Assembly (NCBI RefSeq): GCF_000003605.2
Contig: NW_003156735.1
Coordinates: 703,430 to 724,707, forward strand
Length of the DNA stretch: 21,278 bases
Direction of reading: 5' to 3'
Source: Saccoglossus kowalevskii
Lineage: Eukaryota; Hemichordata; Enteropneusta; Harrimaniidae
Part shown: one piece after another, positions 1 through 11,200 of the stretch
Layout of the letters: each line of letters starts with the position of its first letter
Numbering within the stretch: position 1 is the stretch's first letter
Translations under genes and position numbers: made by a program
Notes under the pieces: model-generated
Databases searched by the model: none
The model's input: the letters and a program-made list of their open reading frames with translations, nothing else
Told to the model about the DNA's origin: nothing

Positions 1-2300
1 ATGTGATCGTAATTTGTAAAACCGAGTATCGATAATTAAAACGTCGCTATCGGCTCCGATTGAGCAGATTCGACGAAAAAGCCAGAGGAAAAAAACAACA
101 GATCTTTGAATCGAATATATCGCAAACTGATCCGAGATTATGGGATAGACCTATTTCACGTAAATGACAGACGACCGTCCTTGGAAAGAAAATAGTACCC
201 TACGGTAATTAAACAACTTTATAATAGAAAGTTGTAATTCAGATATATGGTAATTTATACCATGCATTTAAACGAAAGGAGTCACATTGAAAAGCAGATT
301 AGGGTCATTGACCATATTTTTATTTTAGCGTGAGGCCGACATGGAATTTGGGCAAAGAGAAAGTCATTCGCATTACTTTGTAGTACGTATCTAAAACTTG
401 TATGTATTTTTTTTTAATGTATAAGACATCCGTGATAATGCCATCATTATAGACGAACACGTTGTCTGCAAATGTTTTAGATTTTTTCTCTATTCTTCGT
501 ATATTCCTGTATACAATACATTTTTGTTCTTGAAGAGCAGAGGTTGTAAATTGTGATAACTCAAATTAAAAAAACACAAAAAAACTCCTGTTTTGTTCTG
601 TTATCCACCTACTTTACTGCAGAAGAGGTGCACAGAAACATTCTCTGAATGTTATGCGTGTGTGACTTTCTAGTTGCACCCAAGACGAATAGTTGAACTT
701 CTGAGTTCCTCGGTAAACGAGTGGCATTGCAAGAAACCAAGAAACAGTACTTGGTGACCCCCTAATGACATAACGCAAGGTCCCAAAACATGATTCTATG
801 TGGAAAGTGGTTCAGCACGTTGTGAATCTTGAGCATTTTACTCACTCGTGCTGAATTGCAGGAATTCAATTTCTAAGCGTCTTTCTTAATTCCGCCTTCG
901 AACTATATCGACAGTTCGTTGTATATACCGGTTGTATTCAGACACGTACGGATTTGTTCGCATTTACCTGCAGCTGGTTTCGTCTCATCCGATACTGCCT
1001 CAATACTACTACTATATTGAGAGTACATCATATGGAGTTACACAATGTTACACAGTATATTTCCCTTTACATAGGTCATCACAAGTGATGCTTACGCGGC
1101 TCACTCCAACTCCACGCTTTCGGGGTTAAATAAATTCGACCAAATAACTTAATGAGATGGGAAACCGATATCTAACATTAAAACACACAGACTGGCTGCA
1201 ATTCGGGTAGATACAGACCATCACATATTTCACATCAAAGGTCACAATACAGTTTTGTAATTTACAATTATCTCAGAATTAACTTTAATACAATTTATTG
1301 AATAAATGTATTCCCTAAAATATAGGCAATCAAGTGATCACACGAATGGAAACGCGTATATTATAAATACAATTATATAAACTCAGTTTATTTCCACAAG
1401 TAGTGCAATATACGAACATCGCGATGATTGCATATGTAACATATTTAAATGAAGAAACTCAACGAAACTCGGTGCAGTTGTATAGTATATAGAGTGACAC
1501 AAATTCTGTTCGAACGTCTTTGTAATAACAAAGATAAGGTCATAATTACTAAACTATATCTATCACTATTGCGAATGTCACCAAGAATACAATGTCGTGC
1601 TTTTGTAAACAAATTTACATGATTGGGAACATTTCAATTTTTTTTTTAGAAATTGTCAAACTAATAAATGCCTTAAATACTAGTTTCCACATTTCTATAT
1701 TACAACATGCTTACATAATACAATAACTTTCTTTGCCATCTATTCAGACAAACTAACGAGGTTTCAAAGATATTTAACGCAACAAAGCAAAACACATCGT
1801 CGGGTATACAATGTCACTACTACAGAAGGGGGCAAGGGAGATAGCTGGTACAGTTTACAGGAAATAAAAATGGCATTTTTGTGACGTCTTCACAAGAAAC
1901 TAAATAAAAGTTCCATTTACAGTTAAAAAAATAGGTTTTTCCACTTTATAGATAAAATAAATTCCCAATTACAATTTACAACTTTAGAATATTTTTGATA
2001 ATTTGCGTTTAAGAATCAAACTTGGAAATTGCGTACAAATTACGACATTTAATTTGGAAAATGCTTTATACGCTTACAAAAAACATAATATCTTAGTACA
2101 AATTACGGACGATTAAAATAGCTGATTACATTTTACATCTTGCCCATGTTTACAAATTTACGTTTTTTATTATTTATTTAAATTACATTACGAAAATAAA
2201 ATAATTGGATAAAAAAAAAAATAAAAACCTTGCCGATCCCCACTACATTACAACGAATGTTACGTAAATGAATTGCGCCCTTGGACGGCGAGGCAGATCA
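1..2300. other. AT-rich intergenic DNA, no gene seen
   Basis: I read both strands for exons and known elements and saw none. The stretch is rich in poly-A and poly-T runs (for example near 410, 1637 and 2210). A short open frame near 932-1129 has no family resemblance. A distal 3' UTR of a neighbouring gene is possible. Confidence 0.5.
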
Positions 2301-2316
2301 AAGCCGTGCGTACCAG

Positions 2317-2332
2317 TCAGTAGAGGGCGATG
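2317..2332 (+). promoter_or_regulatory. CTCF-like motif
   Basis: TCAGTAGAGGGCGATG matches the bilaterian CTCF core (AGTAGAGGGCG) at all eleven core positions. It sits in a short, less AT-rich island (about 2270-2345) inside otherwise AT-rich intergenic DNA. Binding is inferred from the motif alone. Confidence 0.3.
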
Positions 2333-2344
2333 TCATCAGTCAGA

Positions 2345-4530
2345 TTCTCTCGTTCTGATTCTGAATATTTCAGAGTATTAGGCTATCACTCGCTGATATT
2401 TTGTATTTTATGAGCATGGAGTTACTTTTCTTCTGCAAATAATTCAACTAAATTCCTTAATTATGACGCGTTCTCAAATTTTCAAAGTGGGCACCTATTA
2501 AAAGAGAACACCGATACTCTCGTCACGTTCGCAGCGCAAGTACAACATTTGTGTTGATAAACATTGATTTTGCTACAATCCAATTCGCTTTTCTAATTAA
2601 ATCACAACTTGCACTAATTATCGCCGGTGGCACTTAGATACCTTCCAATCATTTTTTTTGGACTTACAAGTCAGTGGGCGTGAGAAATTACGCTGAAATA
2701 AAATTTTATTTTTATTTCATTTTCGGCTCCTGTTCATTCGTCGGGTTCGCGAAACAAGGGATAATAAAAGTCTGGCCTTAGCAGTAATATATAACTATGT
2801 ATTTTAAGTATTCAATAAACCAAAGTGCCACAATGCACCAATGAAAGAAAAAGACCTCATACTTTATAGTCATATAAAAAATATATTTTATTTCAGAACT
2901 TACAAATCAAAACGATTAAATATTAAAATTTAAGAAGCATACTAATTAAAGGCATTGACAATATCACATATGTATAACTGCATGAGCTGAAAATAACTGC
3001 ACTGAACAAAGTACAACTGCAGGCAACTGTGCATAATTGAAACTGGGTTTCGATTGACACAGAATTTCATATGCAATACTGAAGATAGCATATGATTGAC
3101 CCATTTATGGAGTGCTCTTGAATATAACTGACAACTTTGATGGCTGGTTCTAACATACAAGCCTTCACAGGTACAAAGAATATGGTATTTGTATGTAGGG
3201 CCTGAATTTCAGATTTGCGGATAAGACCCAACAAAATGTTGGAAGCAGTAGAATCTGATTATTAACCATAACCTAGGAATAATAACAATTTGTATTATTT
3301 AAATGAAGACTCCTACAGTAATGAGGCAATTATTGATATCTCCATAAGTTCAAGCTCTGTATGTGTGCATGTATGCATGTAGTAAATAGACCATTCCTAA
3401 AAGTTGCATCGCTCTATGGATGAAGCAGCTGCTGTGATATGACAGAGTTAGTGATGTGTCAATACTGTTTTAACCTGTAGTTGTCTACATTTTTCAAGAT
3501 TTGTGTATTCTAATTAACAAACAACTACACATTTGCATCGTTTACACTTGCCTTCATCAGAGAAGCACTTCATTACTAGGCACAAACTATTAAAAAGATC
3601 TGTTCAGCAACATTGAACTATGACCTCAAAATTCCGATTTAAAAAAGATTGAAACAGACAAGCTTTAATGATATTACACATTGAAATTAACAGTAAAAGT
3701 GAGCACATTTAAAATAAACTACTACCTAAGGTAATTTTGTAATTCTGATATGCTGTTTGTAAACTATTCTTTTATTTTTGAAAATCTGGTTAAGGCCTGG
3801 GAAACTTTCAGCAAAAAGAAAACATTCTTGCATTAAAAAATCAAAATAAGTATTAACTAAGTAAAATAGCAACTGCAGCTTCTCATCTCGATTGTGGGGC
3901 TATAGAGTGCTTTCTCTGCATTCAAAACAAACACTATCATTTTCAAATACAACTTCATACCGATTAGATAACTTAAAACTCAAAATATTGGGGCAAATGT
4001 ATTTTTTTTTATGGAAATCATGTTAGCCACCTCTATTATAGTATGATTGCAGCTATTAAAAATTGATCATACAACAGTGCTCCAATCTCCTAAATCCTTG
4101 CCAGTCACCTATATTTTACATTCTGTTTTGTTTCAAACCATGTGTTTTTTGAAGGAGATAATTATATGTACTATTGAATAAAAATGAAAAAATCATCACC
4201 CACAGGCACATGCTAACATGAATCTGAACAAATTATGATTTGTTCATAATGCTATCTTATCAGTTTGTGAAGTGGCTAAACACGTTACCAGTATTATTTA
4301 GCTTACAAAAACAATGTATTCGAATCACAGGCAATGAAGTAAAATTGATCCACTTCTAGCATCAGTTGCAATACTACTGAATTTCACAAAGAAAGTGTTT
4401 TTTCTGACATGATTGACTGGTGCGTGTTATTATGTGAAAATTGCCAGAAGCTGGTTTGACATTCAGAGTGTTCAACTATATTTTCATGAGGTCAACCAGT
4501 TTTCAGAGCGGTTTACAGACAAAAACCATT
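2345..4530. other. AT-rich intergenic or distal 3' UTR DNA
   Basis: No exon, RNA gene or mobile element was recognised. The short open frame at 2942-3160 on the minus strand has no family resemblance. Part of this could be a long nemp1 3' UTR, since several AATAAA-like hexamers lie on the minus strand. Confidence 0.4.
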
Positions 4531-4536
4531 TTTATT
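4531..4536 (-). terminator. candidate poly(A) signal AATAAA for nemp1
   Basis: TTTATT on the plus strand reads AATAAA in the gene's direction. It is the first exact hexamer I found downstream of the stop codon, about 590 bases away. Another lies at 3771-3776. In AT-rich DNA such hexamers are common, so only transcript 3' ends would decide. Confidence 0.3.
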
Positions 4537-5123
4537 TTTCATCTCTAAGTGGTGAACTGAACATGTACCATTGCGATTGATGTACTGTTACACAGGTTTT
4601 CAAACCTTTTATGGACTTTATAAAACCAATTTGTTTATGAATTTAAGAGCTGATTTAGTGACAAACGTATAAAAAGAAACATTTATCAGAAACCACACTG
4701 CACATCACATTTAATCGATATGGCACAATTGGTTTCAATCAAAGCCAGATGAAATAATTAGAAATTGCTGAGATTACTAGTTTTCAGACTTTTTCAAATT
4801 AAATTAATATTTCTCGTATATCAGACTTTTTCAGATTTTAAAAATTGCAAGAAAGTTAGATTATGACATTTTTAAGACAAGTAAGACTTTCAGTAAAATA
4901 TAAAACATCTGTACATTAGACCTAGTTAGCTGTTCAAATTGTAGTAATTTTTACAAGTAAAGGAAGCAAGAACTCTTGGATACATCACTGATCACGTGCT
5001 GTTAAACACCCCACACAAATGATTTTGTTATTACGTCCACTGATTAATGTGTTGATCAAACCTGGCGAGTAAACACCGGGTACAGTTTAAAACAATATTG
5101 CACACAATTTAGTTGACAGTTGA

Positions 5124-5286
5124 TTACATAGTATCTTCTGCACTGTCAGATGTCATAGGTGCTTCCATCTCTTCCTCCTCCTCGTCATCTTGTGGTAGAT
5201 CAAATGAAATATCAGACTCCACTACATGCGCTGCATACTCGTTGTCTGTGATATGCAGCTCATCACCACTTACAAATTTAGCAAAC
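5124..5286 (-). CDS. nemp1: nemp1 exon 8: acidic C-terminus and stop
   Basis: The acceptor TTTCAG leads into a base completing Arg, then [11 protein letters not shown], matching the FADFVEG block of the human protein. An acidic run (DDEEEEE) and a TAA stop at 5126-5124 follow. Confidence 0.93.
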
Positions 5287-8200
5287 CTGAAATTAAATTG
5301 TCAATTTGCAGGGCTTGGTTGAAAAAGAATTGAAAGATGGTTTACTTTCTGATTAACAAATACAAACTGTATAATTCAGGAAATAATAATTGTGTGGGCA
5401 AGGGTATATTTAGCTCAGACAATGTCTTTTCACTATTTTGATAACTGCAACACCAGAAGTTTTCCAGGAGTTTATTGCCTTAGTGTCAAAACTCTTATGA
5501 CAAGTCATTGTTAGAATTAGTCCCTGTTGGAATTAGGGGAAATTAATTCATGTCAAAATTAATATTATAGACCAAAATCATAGTTAGTAATTGAGAATAA
5601 ATAAATGGCTGGGTATCATGGACATGTATCTCAACATGTATAATGTTTGCATTAAATTTGAACAAAAACCAATAAATCACTATTTTAAAAAAACAAGGTC
5701 ATCTTTGATCAGATTATGGAACAAACTGACATGAGCATGTATTACAATATGATGTATATGCCCAATATGAATGAAAATGGTCCCTAAGCTTTGGAGATAC
5801 TGTAAAGGGGGTAATTATTCACTGTGTTTTAATTTAGCTTATTTCGCTGACTGGAAAAATGCGCTAAATTAAAACACAGTGAATATGTAAAATTTAGCAT
5901 AGAACACATTATCTAAATGACAAAACCGTGAATTTAAAACCCACTGAATATGCCTGAAATGGTAAATCAGTGAAATTTAAACCCAGTGAAAATTAGTCAT
6001 TTTACAGTACATTGTATATTAGAATGGCCAAAAAGCAAGACGGCCGCCAGTCGGTCATCTTTGATCCAATTGTAAAATAAATCGTCGCGGACATGTAATC
6101 TAAAATGTACAATGTACATACCAAATTTGAAGAAAAATTGACAAAGTATGCATGAGATAAAACGTTTTCAAAAAAGAAAATGGCTATTTTGGATTGTGCA
6201 TATGTCCCAGATAAAGTACTAGGCACATGAACAGATTTGGTACACAGGATTCATAAATGGACGGACGGACGGACGGACGGACGGCTGGCTGGACAGAGAC
6301 CAAATTATAAGTACCTAATGGTGATTTCAATAAACTTTGCAGCAGTGATGGCTTTCTATGCTATGCTCATTTTGCGGGACTCGCAGGCATTTTTCCACCT
6401 TACAAATTCCAGAACTTTTCAAGCATAGATCCCCTGACAGTATGAACCCCGATACCAACAAATCCCAAATTATGAACATTAAGAAAATCTAAATTTGTAC
6501 CTTGATGGAGAATCCAACCTTGATATTACTTTCCAAGCATCACAGTCTGGACTTCTGCAATATTGCTTTAATTCTCTTAGAGCTTTTTGTGTTTCTCTGT
6601 GAGCTTGAATCATGTACTCCTCTTCTGTGAGCAGCCTGACTCGAGGAGGAAACCAGACTCTCCTTGAGAAAAGAAAAAAACGAATACAAGTTTGAAAAGA
6701 TGGTGGGCACATTTAAATTTCAGGATCATGGTAAATAAATGCACAATTATTAAAGTGAAAGTCAATATTCAGTATGTGGAAATTAGTGATCAAGGTTGAT
6801 AAATGGCTTAATAATTGACAAACATGTTATTTGACAGTGCACGGCCAACGGAATGATTTTAAAACACAATATACATCACCTGTTTCACATGCAAGTACTC
6901 ATGTTTGTTTATGGAAATGTACTGTGCACACCATTTGCACTGTATGTGCACCACGTGTTAACAATAGCATATTTTGTGTGTGGCATCAAGATTTATTTAT
7001 AAACTTTGCTGTCTAACACAGCAATAATTAATTTCCATTTGATCTGATGCTAAGTGTAAGAGGTCATGAGCTTATTTCACATTACACTCCTAAGCTCATT
7101 CATTGGTCAGATTCAATATGAATTGGCAGACATTTTTAGTTTGTGGCTAGATGTAGAGGGGACACAGATTTTTCATGCAGTTGTAAGCACTTGAAATAGT
7201 GTATGTAATATCAAAGCAATTGGAATTACGGTTTTTAACAAGAAGTCGAAAATATCACTTTTTACCAAAAATGACAAAAATATTCACCAAAATTAGAGAA
7301 TTAAAGATATCATTACAAAATGAACAAATCTGAGAGAGATCCACATGTAGTACCTATATATGTAATATCAATGCAATAGGACTTGCGGTTTTTAACAAGA
7401 AGTCGAAAATATCACTTTTTACCAAAAATGACAAAAATATTCACCAAAATTAGAGAATTGAAGATATCATCATACAAATGAACAAATTTGAGAGTGGTCC
7501 ACATGTAGTACCTATATATGTAATATCAAAGCAATTGGATTTGCCGTTTTTAACAAGAAGTCGAAAATATCACTTTTTACCAAAAATATTCACCAAAAAT
7601 AGAGAATTTGAGATTTTGACATGTAATGAACCAATCTGAGAAAGAACCATCCAAGGTACTTGCATATCGAATTTGAAAACATTCTGACTTGTGGTTTTGA
7701 AGAAGAAGTTGAAATTGTAAAGTTGACAACGACGGATGACGACGACAGACGACGGTGGACAATCAGTAATATGAACAGCTCCGCTGTTTCGACTTTGTAG
7801 ACAGTGAAGCTAAAAATTGCTGTATGCAAATATGTAAGATTATTGGTTTACAAATTACATATAATATATGAATAATTACATATAATTGAACGAGTTTGTT
7901 TTAGGCTCATAATCAAATTTATTTTTGCTGTCTTTTACAGAGTTATCAATGTATGTCTGCAATCATTTGAAAATTTGAAGCTGCAGTCAGTGAGCAGAAG
8001 TTGCCTTGTCTGACTTTGTCTTGATTTTACTGCAACAATCAGATCTTTTCTTATTTTAATGCGATATTCAATTTATTATGAAATTATATCCAAATCTACC
8101 AGTCTGCACCCCCCTGTTGATGAGGTCGGATTTCCAGCACTGTATGATGGGGAAAATACCCCGGAATTCCAACTGTATATGGAGAAACAGAATCTGGAAA

Positions 8201-11200
8201 TCCAGACGAGTATGTAAAAAAAATTCCTGGAAATCCAGGCAGTTATGGCTACTAAATAAAATATGGCCTAGTTTATCTCGCCACATACCGGTTGATGAGG
8301 TTGGATTTCCAACAGTATGACTAAAAAAACTTGAAATTCTGACTGTATATGGTAGAAAAATTGGGCCAGTATGAAATAGTTATTACTGAAATTAGATAAG
8401 GATGGTGGGACGAATGAGCTCATCAACACCGTGAATCAGGACTAGTTTGGATTTCTATTATCAAATGGCCCATTATATACGACTAAGAATGTGGTGTATA
8501 TGCGACAGAGTGCATGGCATGATCTTCTTTGCATGTGAAACAAGTGCATGCCCGGAAGAATTACAAGAGTTTGCTGGATGTGTGCCACACAAGTGTGTGA
8601 CAGGGCCTAAATTTCTGTAAGGGAATACATACTGATTGCTTTCTTGATTCTCTTGAAATAATTCTCTCTCACATAAAATAATAATCATGTTGGTTTCAGG
8701 AGCAAAGCCAAACCATTGTTTAAGTCGGAATTCTCAAAGTTGAATTTGAAATCTAATATTGGTTCATCAAATGGAGATGAAAACCTAAACAAACTATCTG
8801 TATATTTTCATACAAGTCATTAATACTGTATTTACCCTATATATTTTTTTTTTGCTTAGAACATGTGTCAGTGCTGACCAATCAGCAATATAGGTTATTA
8901 ATGGTCAATAGTGAAATGAAACTTACCATCGCCGATGGATAGCATGCATAAATGATTTCTTAGGTAGAATTGTCCAGAGCCACAGAGCAATAATAACACT
9001 CACTGAGACTTCTGGAATCTGAGTTCCATTGAATATCAGCAACCAAGAACACAGCCATATACTCCATTGTATCAAATTCAACGTCCTTCGCTCTTTTACG
9101 GGGCCGTATCGATAACATACCGCAAAACTGATCAGTGCTGCTAATGCTATGTATGCAAATATAACCCTCATGTATGTACTTTCTGGCAGCACTCTGTCAA
9201 TAATTATCTTTTTCCAAAGCCATGAGAAGAAATAAGCGGAGAATGACCATCCAAATGTAACAAAAACAACAGAAGCCTTCCTCTGTGAAGAGAAGAGTAA
9301 TATAGTCATGCATAATTTATTTATTATGAATCTAGAAAGAGAGAAAATTGTTTCATTTTATGCGCAATTCTTGTTTAGTGTAACATTTTGTAAATTGTTA
9401 TGTATCAGGTGATAATCTTTATAAGACATGAGCAACTCCAACTGTCAAAACAAAACCAAATTGTGATTTTACAGAATTACTCTTACGAATCATTAGCTAA
9501 TTTATGCTAATTATGTGTTGCGTTTAAGTGTGTTGATGAACACGCATTTACAACTGCTGATGGTTTTCAAAATTTTTGGAAATATCATTCTTTTTACTGA
9601 TATTTTTTTTCAACATAAACTTTATAAGTTACTGTTATTGCACCATGCAAGTAATTTAGTCAGAGGGTTCTCCGAACCCGCCTATTCACATAGTTCATAC
9701 CCACCATGGACTCCGGTCTGTCAAAATGACTATTTTGAACTATAGGCATTAATCAGCGATTCTGCCAATGATGGAGAGATAAAATCTAGGTCAGGGGAAG
9801 TCCTATGACCCCAAGATTTTTTTCTCTTACGACACGAAACACGTGACCAAGGTAATGTGGCGGTGCCATCATCTCCTGATATTCACTCTGGTTCCTTTCT
9901 CTCCACACCAAGGACTGAACCAATGCTACGGAAAGAGTGGGTTGGTTGGTTGGGGGGGGGGGGGGGGCTAGAGTCTATAGTGGGTATGAACTATGTGAAT
10001 AGGCGGGTTTGAAGAACCCTCTGCCTAAATTCACTACGTTCAGTTACCCACCATAGACTTCAGTCAGTCAAAATGACTATTTTGAACTGTAGGCCGATAG
10101 GTGGTGGGTTTTCCGAGCAAACAGAAAATGATGAAAGTCTTTTTTCCCAATCCGGGATGATACACTCTACAACTACCACTCATCACCTAGCTAAGACCCC
10201 AAAAGAGGGTGTTGTCTTATCTTGCCTGTGCTGTCCCCGGAGCAAAAAGCCAAAAATGCTGCTATGGTGACAGGGTTTGGTGTGCCCAGGAAATCTAAAT
10301 ACCGAAACAGTTCTGCATGAGGACATAGGCCGAAAAGCGAGACATGGAAACTTCCAAGGAGTGTTGACGGTAGAGAAATCTGTCCGCAAAGATGCTGAGA
10401 CCGACTTATAGCCCAGGGACCCTTGTGGTCATTCAGGCTGAGTCAGCAACCAGACTCTGACCCACTATGACGGGACCCAACCTAAAGAGGCCCTCCTCAA
10501 TGGATTGGGTGTCTCTTAGGTAGTAGTAGTTGATAAAGACATTTTGCGTTCTCCAGAAGCCGGCCCTCAGTATATGTTAGAGGGGGGCGGCTGACGCTAG
10601 CGCTGGTAATCGCACACCTCATACTTGGTGTTTCTGCAAGCTCTGTGTTGAGGAAGTTAAAGTATTATAGAGCTCTAATACAGTTGCAGTAATCCACCTG
10701 GCGATGGAAGTTGGGGAGGACAGCCTATCCTGCCTGCCTGGAACGTAACACAAAAACATGTACTTGGCACCCCGTCTCGAATCCCTAGTACGGTTTTAGT
10801 AACAACTCGAACCGGGCAGAGAAGCAATTCCTCTTGATCCTCCGGGCCGACAATATTTGACAGCCAGGGGAGAACGATCGACTGAGGATCGTGTCCTGGG
10901 ATTTGGTTCTTGGTAAGAAACCCGATTCGTGTCTTTAGCACAACTTGATTGTCCATAATGGGGGCACACTCGTTCGAGAAAGACAATGCCCCTCGTTCTG
11001 ACCAACACCTACCTGAGGCGAGGGCCTTCCACGTCAAAAAAATTTAGTGGTGCTGATCGGAGAGGCTCAATACAACTAACAAATCCCAGTTGGGGCTTTC
11101 CCTTGTTCGGGGTCTCGGCCTCTGATTATGGAAAGCAGTAAATAGTCTCCCAATCGGCTAGTCCATGGAACGCAGCCGTCCCCCTTTACCCGGTTTGCAA

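Noticed and set aside
811-855. Small hairpin TTCAGCACG/CGTGCTGAA
   Set aside because: Nine-base arms in AT-rich DNA are not enough to call a feature.
932-1129. Open frame of 65 codons, plus strand
   Set aside because: Low-complexity Tyr/Ser-rich translation, no family pattern and no splice or start context.
7202-7672. CRISPR-like array
   Set aside because: Only three units of about 157 bp with no short repeat/unique spacer pattern, in animal DNA.
9515-9745. Open frame of 76 codons, plus strand
   Set aside because: It crosses the DIRS border, so it mixes intron and element sequence.
9658-10094. Reading this region as a small MITE inserted next to a second 2.5-kb element
   Set aside because: The ends pair that way too, but the recombinase position, unequal terminal repeats and fused inverse ends are explained more simply by one DIRS element with an internal complementary region.
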